Shown one piece after another: positions 6,606-14,140 of a DNA stretch of 23,998 nt (position 1 is the first letter of the stretch; each line of letters starts with the position of its first letter). The DNA is from Bacillota bacterium. GTDB lineage: Bacteria > Bacillota > Dehalobacteriia > UBA4068 > UBA4997. The notes below the pieces were generated by a model. It saw only the letters and a list, made by a program, of their open reading frames with translations. It was not told where the DNA came from and searched no databases. The DNA lies in NCBI GenBank assembly GCA_017398165.1, contig JAFQHB010000181.1, forward strand, positions 1-23,998, in the 5' to 3' direction. Position numbers and translations under genes: made by a program.

Positions 6606-8654
6606 ATGTTGAACGCAAGCATTGGGGCTCCTGCCCTGTGTGTTGTTGCCGGTCTGGCTGCGCTGCTTTTCGCAATGGTGCTGACCAAGCGTGTGACTTC
6701 TGTAGCGCCCGGTGACGAAAAGATGGTTGAGATTATGGATTCTATCCATGAGGGTGCGATGGCTTTCCTGGGCCGTCAGTATAAAACCCTGTTGATTTTT
6801 ATTGCTGCTTTGGCAATCGTTATCGTAGGTGCCGGTATGCTGACCGGCGGTACCGCTGAGGGTCTGAATCCCCTGACCGCTGTACCGTTCCTGGTGGGCG
6901 CCTGCTGCTCTATCCTGGCAGGTAATATCGGTATGCGTATCGCTACCAAGGCCAATGCCCGTACTGCCAATGCTGCCAGCCAGAGCGGTCTGAATAAAGC
7001 TCTGAGCGTTGCTTTCTCCGGCGGTGCTGTAATGGGTATGAGCGTAGTTGGTCTGGGTCTGGTAGGTCTGGGTGTTATCGTTATGATCTTCCCCGGCCAG
7101 GCTGATATCGTTAATGGTTTTGGTCTGGGTGCATCCTCTGTTGCACTGTTTGGCCGTGTTGGCGGCGGTATCTATACCAAGGCTGCTGACGTAGGCGCTG
7201 ACCTGGTAGGTAAAGTCGAGGCCGGCATCCCCGAGGATGATCCGCGTAACCCCGCAGTTATCGCCGATAACGTAGGTGATAACGTAGGTGACGTTGCCGG
7301 TATGGGCTCCGACCTGTTCGAGTCTTATGTTGGTTCTGTTATCGCTGCTATCGCTCTGGGTGCCAGTATGGCTATCGGTGCCAACGGCGAGGGCGTTATG
7401 GTTCCCATGCTGCTGGCTGCCTGGGGTATTGCCGCCAGCATTATCGGTACTTTCTTTGTCCGCACCGGCGAGGGTAAAAACCCCCAGAAGGCTCTGGATG
7501 CCGGTACTTATGTAGCTACCGTACTGTCCATCATCGGTACCTTTGCTATCTGCAAATTCGTCCTGCCCGAGTCTTTCTCGGACGGTGTTAATACATACAC
7601 CAATATGGGCGTATTCATCGCCAGCGTTGCCGGTCTGATTGCCGGTACTCTGATCGGTAAGATCACCGAGTACTACACCTCTACCGAGTACAAACCCGTT
7701 AAGGACATCGCTGCTTCCTGCGAGACCGGTACTGCTACCAACATCATCTCCGGTATTGCTACCGGTATGATCTCCACCGGTCTGCCGATCGTTGTTATCT
7801 CCATCGGCATCTTTGCCGCTTATTACTTCGCCGGTCTGTACGGTATCGCTATCGCTGCTGTTGGTATGCTTTCCACCACCGGTATCGTAGTTGCGGTTGA
7901 CGCTTACGGCCCGATCTCCGATAATGCCGGCGGTATCGCCGAGATGGCAGGTCTGGATCACAGCGTACGCGAGATCACCGATAACCTGGATGCTGTAGGC
8001 AACACCACCGCTGCTATCGGTAAAGGCTTTGCTATCGGCTCTGCTGCACTGACTGCTCTGGCTCTGTTCTCTGCTTATACTCAGGCTGCAGGCGTGGCTT
8101 CCATTGATATTATGAACCCGATGGTTGTTATCGGTCTGTTCCTGGGTGGCATGCTGCCTTTCCTGTTCTCCGCTATGACTATGCAGGCTGTTGGCCGTTC
8201 TGCTTCTCATATGATTACCGAGGTTCGTCGTCAGTTCCGCGAGATCCCCGGCCTGATGGAAGGCAAGGCCAAGCCCGATTACGCTCGCTGCGTTGATATC
8301 TCCACCACCGCTGCTCTGCGCGAGATGGTTGCTCCTGCTGTAATGGCAGTAGTTGCTCCTCTGTTTGTTGGTCTGGTACTGGGTGCCGAGGCTCTGGGCG
8401 GCCTGTTGGCCGGTTCTCTGGTTACCGGCTTCCTGCTGGCTGTTATGATGAGTAACGCCGGCGGCGCCTGGGATAACGCCAAGAAATACATCGAAAACGG
8501 CCATCACGGCGGCAAGGGCTCCGATGCTCATGCTGCAGCCGTAAACGGCGACACCGTAGGCGATCCTTTCAAGGATACTTCCGGTCCTTCGATCAACGTT
8601 CTGATCAAACTGATGACTATTATCGCTCTGGTATTCGTGCCCCTTTTCCTGTAA
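6606..8654 (+). CDS. hppA: K+-dependent membrane-bound ion-pumping pyrophosphatase
   Basis: This integral membrane pump (682 residues, about 15-16 spans) couples pyrophosphate hydrolysis to H+ or Na+ export. Signatures are DVGADLVGKVE (195-205), DDPRNPAVIADNVGDNVGD (211-229), AYGPISDNAGGIAEM (433-447), and the C-terminal GGAWDNAKKYIE and GDTVGDPFKDTSGPSINVL. The motif GNTTAAIGKGFAIGSA (465-480) carries Ala where K+-independent enzymes have Lys, so it should need K+. Whether it pumps H+ or Na+ cannot be read safely. The start is ATG 6606 with AGGAGG 11 bases upstream. The codon choice is strongly biased (GGT, GCT, GTA and ATC dominate), as in a highly expressed gene, and differs from its neighbours. 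It recovers energy from biosynthetic pyrophosphate, common in anaerobes. Confidence 0.96.
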   Translation: MLNASIGAPALCVVAGLAALLFAMVLTKRVTSVAPGDEKMVEIMDSIHEGAMAFLGRQYKTLLIFIAALAIVIVGAGMLTGGTAEGLNPLTAVPFLVGACCSILAGNIGMRIATKANARTANAASQSGLNKALSVAFSGGAVMGMSVVGLGLVGLGVIVMIFPGQADIVNGFGLGASSVALFGRVGGGIYTKAADVGADLVGKVEAGIPEDDPRNPAVIADNVGDNVGDVAGMGSDLFESYVGSVIAAIALGASMAIGANGEGVMVPMLLAAWGIAASIIGTFFVRTGEGKNPQKALDAGTYVATVLSIIGTFAICKFVLPESFSDGVNTYTNMGVFIASVAGLIAGTLIGKITEYYTSTEYKPVKDIAASCETGTATNIISGIATGMISTGLPIVVISIGIFAAYYFAGLYGIAIAAVGMLSTTGIVVAVDAYGPISDNAGGIAEMAGLDHSVREITDNLDAVGNTTAAIGKGFAIGSAALTALALFSAYTQAAGVASIDIMNPMVVIGLFLGGMLPFLFSAMTMQAVGRSASHMITEVRRQFREIPGLMEGKAKPDYARCVDISTTAALREMVAPAVMAVVAPLFVGLVLGAEALGGLLAGSLVTGFLLAVMMSNAGGAWDNAKKYIENGHHGGKGSDAHAAAVNGDTVGDPFKDTSGPSINVLIKLMTIIALVFVPLFL

Positions 8655-8680
8655 GGATAGGCTCGTTGACCTGGCTATTA

Positions 8681-8725
8681 CCAAGAGGACGCGGGCTTTG
8701 GGGCTTGCGTCCTCTTGGCATTTGC
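8681..8725 (+). terminator. Hairpin after hppA
   Basis: CCAAGAGGACGC (8681-8692) pairs perfectly with GCGTCCTCTTGG (8707-8718), a 12-bp stem with a 14-base loop. The tail is only CATTTGC, so it is a weak intrinsic terminator or a strong 3'-end stabiliser. The rest of the ~200-base gap to walJ is AT-rich and has an isolated TATAAT at 8830-8835, but no convincing -35. Confidence 0.6.
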
Positions 8726-8858
8726 TGCGGTAAAATTTTCCTGCCGGTGCATCACATTCTGATATCGGGAGAATATATATCAGGAAAAATTCTGCCGTTG
8801 TTCATATATTTTTAATATAAAGATTTTATTATAATAGCGAAAAGCGAGAAAAATACGA

Positions 8859-9653
8859 ATGCAGTTTTTTACGATCGCCAGCAGCTCGTCGGGTAATTGC
8901 TCTTTTGTGGCGGCAGGCAAGACCAAAATACTGATAGATACCGGCATCTTTGCCAGCCGTATCCGGGGCTGCCTGCGGGAGCAAAAGATCCGCCCGCAGG
9001 ATATCGATGCAATATTGGTGACTCATGAACACAGCGATCACGTAAAATGGCTGCCGCAGTTTTGCGAGCCGTATCGTGTGCCGGTGTATGCGGTGCAGGA
9101 TATCTGGCCGCGGCTGGACAGATTCGTGGAGGAGCTGCCGCTGAAGCATCTGCGCCCGCTGGAGGGCACTATGCAGATAGGCGATATCAGGATACGCACC
9201 TTTGACGTGCCGCACGATGCACCGACCAGAGGCTTTATCATCTCGGCCGAGGGCAAGCGGCTGGGGTATCTGACGGATTGCGGCCACGTGACGCCGCATA
9301 TATACCGCAATCTGCTGGGCAGGAATAACCGCCTGCGATTGGATGCTCTGATGGTAGAAGCGAATTTTGACCGCAAAATGCTGTGGCGCGGCCCGTATCG
9401 ACCGATGGTCAAAAGGCGCATCGCCGGTGACGAGGGGCATCTGAGCAATAATCAGACGGCACGGCTGCTTGATAATCTGCTGCAGTATCAGAAGCCTTTC
9501 CCGGTGATGCTGCTGCATCTCAGCGAGACCAACAACACACCGGAGCTGGCCTATGCCAAAGTAGCGGAGGTCATCCGCCGGCACGGCGGCGATCCGGAGC
9601 AGCTGCTGACGGTAGCCCCGGCGCGGGGGCTGTCCCGGGTGTGGAATATTTGA
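8859..9653 (+). CDS. walJ: YycJ/WalJ family metallo-beta-lactamase-fold hydrolase
   Basis: The protein has 264 residues. The opening FTIASSSSGNCSFV (4-17) is typical of the WalJ/YycJ family. The metal-binding HEHSDH motif is at 56-61, followed by DVPHDA, LTDCGHVT and a late LLHLSETNN with a conserved His, all expected of a di-metal hydrolase or nuclease. Members are linked genetically to the WalRK cell-wall two-component system and to DNA repair phenotypes; the natural substrate is unsettled. The start ATG 8859 has only a weak site (GCGAGAAA). It lies upstream of htrA and rlmH, the conserved end of the wal locus, although walR, walK, yycH and yycI are absent from this window. Confidence 0.9.
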   Translation: MQFFTIASSSSGNCSFVAAGKTKILIDTGIFASRIRGCLREQKIRPQDIDAILVTHEHSDHVKWLPQFCEPYRVPVYAVQDIWPRLDRFVEELPLKHLRPLEGTMQIGDIRIRTFDVPHDAPTRGFIISAEGKRLGYLTDCGHVTPHIYRNLLGRNNRLRLDALMVEANFDRKMLWRGPYRPMVKRRIAGDEGHLSNNQTARLLDNLLQYQKPFPVMLLHLSETNNTPELAYAKVAEVIRRHGGDPEQLLTVAPARGLSRVWNI

Positions 9654-9686
9654 GCAGGATGCAGTATTTACTGCCGGGCAGGTTTT

Positions 9687-9730
9687 GGGGGGGCGCGCAC
9701 CATATGCGCTGCCCGCCCGGAGTGCTTTTC
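9687..9730 (+). terminator. GC-rich hairpin between walJ and htrA
   Basis: GGGGGGGCGC at 9687-9696 can pair with GCGCTGCCCGCCC at 9706-9718 around an ACCATAT-type loop, followed by GGAGTGCTTTTC. A small GCCC-GAAA-GGGC hairpin follows within the same 151-base gap. They may attenuate transcription from walJ into htrA; no clear htrA promoter was found. Confidence 0.35.
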
Positions 9731-9804
9731 TGCCCGGTGCGGTCTGTGCCCGAAAGGGCAGGCGGCAGGGTCGGCTTATAAAAAATAATGTGAGGTGTAT
9801 TATT

Positions 9805-11040
9805 ATGGACAACTATCTTTCGGATTTTGACCGGGATGAGCGCAAAGAGCGCGGCGGTCTGGGTATAAAGGGTGTACTGCTGTGCTGTCTGCTGTGTGTG
9901 GTGGTGAGTGCGGCGGTATCCGGCTGGGTGTTCACCAATATGCAGCCGGCCGCTGATGGCGGCAGCGTGGCGGCGAATGACCGGACGATGATGAATAACC
10001 TGAGCACGGACGGCAGCTCTGCTGCGGGCGGCGGCGCGCCGGCACTGGTGACGGATGACAGCGCCTCGGATGAGAACTCCATCGCGGTGGGCAAGAATGT
10101 ATCCCCGGCGGTGGTATTCATCAGCAACATCCAGAACGCACGCACTTTTATGACTTACAGCCCGTGGAGCTACAGCCGGTCCGGCGGCGATACCTATGAG
10201 GCGGTGGCCAGCACCGGCAGCGGCGTCATTTACTCGGCTGATGGTTATATCATCACCAATAATCACGTGGTGGAGGGCGCTGAAAAGATCAGCGTGACGC
10301 TCTATAACGGTAATTCGTATATTGCCGAGGTAGTGGGCACCGATGCGCGTACCGATCTGGCAGTGGTAAAGATCGATACCGATGAAGCCCTGACGGTGGC
10401 CAAATTCGGTGATTCGGATGATCTGGTGGTGGGCGAGACAGCCATCGCCATCGGCAATCCCGGCGGCGAGAACTTTGCCAATTCGCTGACCAAAGGCGTG
10501 ATCAGCGGCCTGAACCGCTCGGTCTCGACATCCGGCGGCTCGGTGCTGACGGTAGTACAGACCGATGCCGCCATCAACCCCGGCAACAGTGGCGGTGCGC
10601 TGTGTAATGCCGCGGGCGAGGTCATCGGCATCAACACCATCAAAATCAGTATGGACGGCTACGAGGGTATGGGCTTTGCCATCCCCAGCAACGATGTGCT
10701 GACGATATGCGATGAGCTGATAGCCAGCGGCAAGATATTGCGTCCGGCGCTGGGTGTAGGCATCATCAGCGATGTCACGCCGCAGATTGCCTATTACAAC
10801 AACCTGTCGGTTGATTACGGTGTGATGATAGCCCCCTTTATGGGCGGTGCGGCGGCCAAGGCCGGTCTGGAGAATTATGATATCGTAATTGCGGTGGATG
10901 ATGTGGAGATCGAAACTTACTCCGAGCTGCAAAACGAGATATTCGCGCATAAGATCGGTGATATAGTGCGGATCACGGTGATGCGCGGGCAGGAAAAGCT
11001 GGAATTGGAAGTAACTCTGCAGGAACTGGTGGAGGAGTAA
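9805..11040 (+). CDS. htrA: HtrA/DegP-like membrane-anchored serine protease
   Basis: The protein has 411 residues. The N-terminus is cytosolic and charged (1-22), followed by one membrane segment (23-44, GVLLCCLLCVVVSAAVSGWVF), then a low-complexity linker (50-90). The trypsin-like domain (about 95-300) holds the full catalytic triad: His154 in TNNHVVEG, Asp184 in RTDLAVVK, and Ser262 in PGNSGGALC. One PDZ domain covers about 315-405. It therefore sits outside the membrane as a quality-control protease for misfolded exported proteins. The start is ATG 9805 behind GAGG; the frame stays open to 9685 but lacks a site there. It lies between walJ and rlmH, a gene order widely conserved in Bacillota. 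Confidence 0.94.
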   Translation: MDNYLSDFDRDERKERGGLGIKGVLLCCLLCVVVSAAVSGWVFTNMQPAADGGSVAANDRTMMNNLSTDGSSAAGGGAPALVTDDSASDENSIAVGKNVSPAVVFISNIQNARTFMTYSPWSYSRSGGDTYEAVASTGSGVIYSADGYIITNNHVVEGAEKISVTLYNGNSYIAEVVGTDARTDLAVVKIDTDEALTVAKFGDSDDLVVGETAIAIGNPGGENFANSLTKGVISGLNRSVSTSGGSVLTVVQTDAAINPGNSGGALCNAAGEVIGINTIKISMDGYEGMGFAIPSNDVLTICDELIASGKILRPALGVGIISDVTPQIAYYNNLSVDYGVMIAPFMGGAAAKAGLENYDIVIAVDDVEIETYSELQNEIFAHKIGDIVRITVMRGQEKLELEVTLQELVEE

Positions 11041-11071
11041 GCCCCCAGACGGGGAGTGGGAGGAATCGACG

Positions 11072-11551
11072 ATGAATTGCCGTATTCTGGCGGTGGGCAG
11101 CCTGAAAGAGCGTTATTTGCAGGATGGCATCAATGAATATCTCAAGCGTTTGAAACCGGTATTCCCGGTGGCGGTGCAGGAGGTAGCGGATATCCCGGCG
11201 CCGCAGAACGCTTCGGATGCCGATATCCGCCGCATTGTGGAGCGTGAGGGCGAGGCACTGCTGCACAAGCTGCCGGATGATGCGCTGGTGGTGGCATTGG
11301 CGATCAAGGGCAAGGCTCTTTCCTCCGAGGCGTTGGCCGACAAGCTGAATGAGTGGACGTTCTCCGGGCGGCGGGAGCTGGTCTTTGTGATCGGCGGCTC
11401 TTGCGGGCTCTCCCCGGCGGTGCTGCAGCGGGCAGATTTTCAGCTTTCCTTTGGCCCGGCTACCTTTCCGCACCAGCTGATGCGCCTGATATTGACCGAG
11501 CAGATTTATCGCGCGGTAAAGATCAACCGTCACGAGCCTTATCATAAGTAG
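11072..11551 (+). CDS. rlmH: 23S rRNA pseudouridine-1915 N3-methyltransferase RlmH
   Basis: This SPOUT-class methyltransferase (159 residues, the standard length) uses S-adenosylmethionine to methylate pseudouridine 1915 in helix 69 of 23S rRNA. Visible signatures are ILAVGSLKERY (5-15), the FVIGGSCGLSP knot loop (109-119), and the C-terminal FPHQLMRLILTEQIYRA followed by the terminal NRHEPYHK, whose final residues bind the cofactor and substrate. It starts 31 bases after htrA behind GGGAGGA, so the two are probably one operon. Strong hairpins follow. Confidence 0.95.
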   Translation: MNCRILAVGSLKERYLQDGINEYLKRLKPVFPVAVQEVADIPAPQNASDADIRRIVEREGEALLHKLPDDALVVALAIKGKALSSEALADKLNEWTFSGRRELVFVIGGSCGLSPAVLQRADFQLSFGPATFPHQLMRLILTEQIYRAVKINRHEPYHK

Positions 11552-11616
11552 GATTTTGGTAGGGGTGTGCCGCGCCTGCTGTGTTGGCGCATCCCGACAA
11601 CCTGCGAAATTTATTT

Positions 11617-11692
11617 GCCCGCGCATACGATGCACGGCGATTCGCCCCGTTGGGGCTGCGTCTTGGTATCGTGTGCGCGGGCGTTTGTTTTT
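11617..11692 (+). terminator. Large terminator hairpin after rlmH
   Basis: GCCCGCGCATACGAT (11617-11631) pairs with ATCGTGTGCGCGGGC (11668-11682) over 15 positions with a single wobble. It encloses an inner GCCCCGTTGGGGC hairpin and is followed by GTTTGTTTTT. It is an unusually long branched terminator. Confidence 0.8.
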
Positions 11693-11780
11693 ATCGCCCG
11701 GCAGCTTGGCGATGGCTGTCACCTGTTAGCCTGCAAAGTCGGCGGCGGTGCAGCACACACGGGCAGCAATCTGACAGGTT

Positions 11781-11813
11781 CGGCGCGGGACTGGACTTCC
11801 CGTGCCGCTTTTG
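11781..11813 (+). terminator. Second hairpin before the PAP2 gene
   Basis: CGGCGCGGGA (11781-11790) pairs with TCCCGTGCCG (11798-11807), with one wobble and a 7-base loop, then CTTTTG. Its stem overlaps the likely promoter of the next gene. The rest of the 277-base gap after rlmH shows no gene. Confidence 0.55.
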
Positions 11814-11820
11814 CTATAAT
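11792..11820 (+). promoter_or_regulatory. Promoter of the PAP2-GNAT pair
   Basis: A -35-like TGGACT (11792-11797) and a perfect TATAAT (11815-11820) are spaced by 17 bases. The predicted transcript start falls within about two bases of the ATG at 11829, implying an almost leaderless mRNA. Confidence 0.5.
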
Positions 11821-11828
11821 TGGGTATT

Positions 11829-12464
11829 ATGTGGAATGAATTGCGAAAATGGCTGTCTGCCAATCGCCACGCCTGGCTGCTGCCGGGGTTGTTGGCGGCT
11901 TATCTGATACTTTTTTTCGGTCTGAATATCACATCCGAGCCGAAGTATATCATTCACAGTGCACTGGATGATCTGATCCCGTTCGTCGAGTGGTTTGCGG
12001 TGCCTTATGCGCTGTGGTTTCTGGCTTTCCCGGGCGGTCTGCTGCTGTATCTGCTGGTGGACAGACAGGATTTTTTTGATTTGTGTTTTGTGATCTTCGG
12101 CGGTGCGCTGATCAGCTTTGTGATATATTTCTTCTGGCCGACGGGGCTGGAGCTGCGCCCGGCCGAGGTGGGGGATAATCTGCTGTGCCGTATGATGCAG
12201 CTGATCTGGCTGATCGACCCGCCCAATAATGTCTGCCCGTCGCTGCATTGTTCGATATCCGCGGCGATCGCGCTGGTGACGCTGGGCTCGGCCAAAATGC
12301 GGCGGCATCCGGCGGCCAGCCTGCTGATAATACTATTGATGCTTGCCATCTGCATCTCCACTGTTTTCGTCAAACAGCATTCGGTGATCGATGTGGCGGC
12401 AGGTGTCGGACTTTCGCTGCTGCTGTGGCTGCCGCTGCGGCTGCGGCGCCGACAGGGGGAATGA
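11829..12464 (+). CDS. PAP2 superfamily membrane phosphatase
   Basis: This is a polytopic membrane protein of 211 residues with about six hydrophobic segments. The PAP2 active-site motifs are present as PSLHC (137-141, His140) and ISTVFVKQHSVIDVAAG (176-192, His184 and Asp188). The first PAP2 motif is reduced to LRP (109-111), as in the inositol-phosphorylceramide synthase-like branch. It probably dephosphorylates a lipid phosphate such as phosphatidate or undecaprenyl pyrophosphate; the substrate cannot be fixed. The start ATG 11829 has no ribosome binding site and lies 8 bases after a TATAAT, so it may be translated leaderless. The stop overlaps the start region of the GNAT gene. Confidence 0.82.
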   Translation: MWNELRKWLSANRHAWLLPGLLAAYLILFFGLNITSEPKYIIHSALDDLIPFVEWFAVPYALWFLAFPGGLLLYLLVDRQDFFDLCFVIFGGALISFVIYFFWPTGLELRPAEVGDNLLCRMMQLIWLIDPPNNVCPSLHCSISAAIALVTLGSAKMRRHPAASLLIILLMLAICISTVFVKQHSVIDVAAGVGLSLLLWLPLRLRRRQGE

Positions 12465-12466
12465 TT

Positions 12467-13072
12467 ATGACAGATGTAAATATCCGTGTGGCGCGTCCGG
12501 ATGATGCGGCCGGGCTTTTGGCGATATATGCGCCTTATGTTACCGATACCGCCATCAGTTTTGAGTGTGAAGTGCCGGGGGTGGATGAGTTTCGCGGGCG
12601 TATCGTGCATACGCTGGCGCGCTATCCCTATCTGGTGGCAGAATCAGGCGGCGAGCTGTTGGGCTATGCCTACACCGGGCCTTTTGTGGGGCGTGCGGCC
12701 TATAGCTGGGCGGCCGAGGTCAGCATTTATCTGCAGCAGGACCGGCGGTGCGGCGGCCTGGGGCGTAGGCTGTATCAGGCGTTGGAGGCGGTCTCGCGCT
12801 GCCAGAATATTCAGAATCTCGAGGCCTGCATCGGCAGCCCGCAGGTAGATGACGAGTATCTGAACGGCAACAGTATCGCCTTTCACACACGTATGGGCTA
12901 CCGTATGGTGGGTGAATTTGCCAAATGCGGGCGCAAATTTGGCCGCTGGTACAATATGGTCTGGATGGAGAAGCTGCTGGGCGAGCATAATGACGTCCAG
13001 CCGCCGGTCAGACCCTTTGCCGAGCTGGCCGAGGATGAGCTGGCCGCCTGCGGTATCATAGTCACAAAATAA
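12467..13072 (+). CDS. GNAT N-acetyltransferase, phosphinothricin acetyltransferase-like
   Basis: The protein has 201 residues and a GNAT fold. It begins IRVARPDDAAGLLAIYAPYV, the usual start of the Pat/MnaT/YncA group, then has AISFECEVP, WAAEVSIYLQQDRRCGGLGRRLY (acetyl-CoA loop around 90-103) and NSIAFHTRMGYRMVGEF, followed by a C-terminal extension of about 30 residues. Such enzymes acetylate the amino group of phosphinothricin, methionine sulfone or related amino acids; the physiological substrate is unknown. I start at ATG 12467, 7 bases after GGGGG; ATG 12461 is in frame but too close to that site. It starts 2 bases after the PAP2 stop, so they are co-expressed. Confidence 0.86.
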   Translation: MTDVNIRVARPDDAAGLLAIYAPYVTDTAISFECEVPGVDEFRGRIVHTLARYPYLVAESGGELLGYAYTGPFVGRAAYSWAAEVSIYLQQDRRCGGLGRRLYQALEAVSRCQNIQNLEACIGSPQVDDEYLNGNSIAFHTRMGYRMVGEFAKCGRKFGRWYNMVWMEKLLGEHNDVQPPVRPFAELAEDELAACGIIVTK

Positions 13073-13104
13073 GCTGTTCACTATTTACCCTTACTTCTTC
13101 ACTA

Positions 13105-13152
13105 AAAAACAGCGACCCGATGCGGCAGATTGCCATATCGGGTCGCTTTGTT
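13105..13152. terminator. Bidirectional terminator between convergent GNAT and SDR genes
   Basis: GCGACCCGAT (13112-13121) pairs perfectly with ATCGGGTCGC (13137-13146). It has an A-run on the left (13105-13110) and TTTGTTG on the right, so it can end transcripts from both strands. Confidence 0.85.
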
Positions 13153-13174
13153 GTAGATTATCTTTCGATGAGGC

Positions 13175-13957
13175 TTAGGGGCGCAGGCCGCTGCCGCCCT
13201 GCAGGGTGATGGTCTCGCCGGTGACGTAGCCGGCATCATCCGATGCCAGGAATACGCAGACACGGCCGATATCCTGCTCCGGATCGGCAAAGCGGCCGAG
13301 AGGGATACCCTGGATGGTCTTGGCGAAGAGATCGGGATAGTTCTCGCGCCATTCGGCCAGGCTTTCGGTCATCGCCAGCGGGCAGACGACATTGACGCGC
13401 ACGCCATCGGGGCCCCATTCGGCGGCGGCTACGCGCGACATACCGCGGATGCCCTCCTTGGCTGCGGCGTAGGAGGATTGCCCCAGTTTGCCGAAAAGCC
13501 CTGCGCCCGAGGCAAAATTGATTACCGAGCCGTGGGTTTCCTTCAGGTGGGGATAGCACTCACGCATATAGAAGAACGCAGCGTACAGGCCGGAGAATAT
13601 CGCCAGATCAAAGTCCTCCTTGGTGTGGTCTTTCAGCATTACGCCGGATTTCGAGGTCTGGGCGTTGTTGATCAGCGTGTCGATGCGGCCAAACTCGGCA
13701 ACAGCCTGTGCCACGACGTTTTTGACGGCGGCTTCATCGGCGCCGTCGGCCACTACCGGCAGCACACGGATGCCGAATTCCTGCTCCAGGGCTTCTTTGG
13801 CCTGCTGCAGGCGGCCCATATTGCGGCCGGTGATAACTATATTGGCACCCTCGCGGGCGAAGGCGCGTGCCAGACCGAAGCCGATGCCCTTGCCGCCGCC
13901 GGTGATCAGTGCTACCTTGCCGTCCAGTCTTTTGTAGTTGTTTGCAGTATTGGTCAT
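13175..13957 (-). CDS. Short-chain dehydrogenase/reductase (SDR)
   Basis: The protein has 260 residues, a classical SDR. The cofactor loop is TGGGKGIG (19-26), the structural motif is NNAQ (97-100, where NNAG is usual), and the catalytic Ser150, Tyr163 and Lys167 are in place (SYAAAK). TGRN (43-46) after the second strand lacks the acidic residue of strict NAD enzymes, so NADP is likely. Enzymes like FabG or 2-hydroxy-acid/sugar alcohol dehydrogenases share these features, and the substrate cannot be read. The start is ATG 13957 with CACAGGAGGT 8 bases upstream. It is divergent from an AEC permease gene, which may move its substrate or product, but this is only positional inference. Confidence 0.88.
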   Translation of the reverse strand: MTNTANNYKRLDGKVALITGGGKGIGFGLARAFAREGANIVITGRNMGRLQQAKEALEQEFGIRVLPVVADGADEAAVKNVVAQAVAEFGRIDTLINNAQTSKSGVMLKDHTKEDFDLAIFSGLYAAFFYMRECYPHLKETHGSVINFASGAGLFGKLGQSSYAAAKEGIRGMSRVAAAEWGPDGVRVNVVCPLAMTESLAEWRENYPDLFAKTIQGIPLGRFADPEQDIGRVCVFLASDDAGYVTGETITLQGGSGLRP

Positions 13958-14049
13958 ATCAAATTACCTCCTGTGTGATTAAAAAAAGTAAATATATATT
14001 TTTAGTAACGAAAATCATTTGTTATATCCTGCTGCCTGTGTCCGCCTGC

Positions 14050-14078
14050 TGGCAAATGCACCGTAAAAGGTGTATAAT
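14050..14078 (+). promoter_or_regulatory. Promoter of the AEC permease gene
   Basis: A perfect TATAAT (14073-14078) has a weak -35-like TGGCAA (14050-14055) 17 bases upstream. The 183-base space also has to hold the divergent SDR promoter; that one I could not place. Confidence 0.45.
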
Positions 14079-14140
14079 AAAAAAGTACTTATTTTGCGAT
14101 GTATTTCAGGCGCAAAAATCAGGGAATGGAGTGGATAAAC

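Noticed and set aside
6576..8684. Long open frame of 702 codons on the minus strand opposite hppA
   Set aside because: It mirrors hppA exactly, is rich in S, H, Q, G and N from reversed biased codons, has no ribosome binding site and no known motif. It is a codon-bias shadow.
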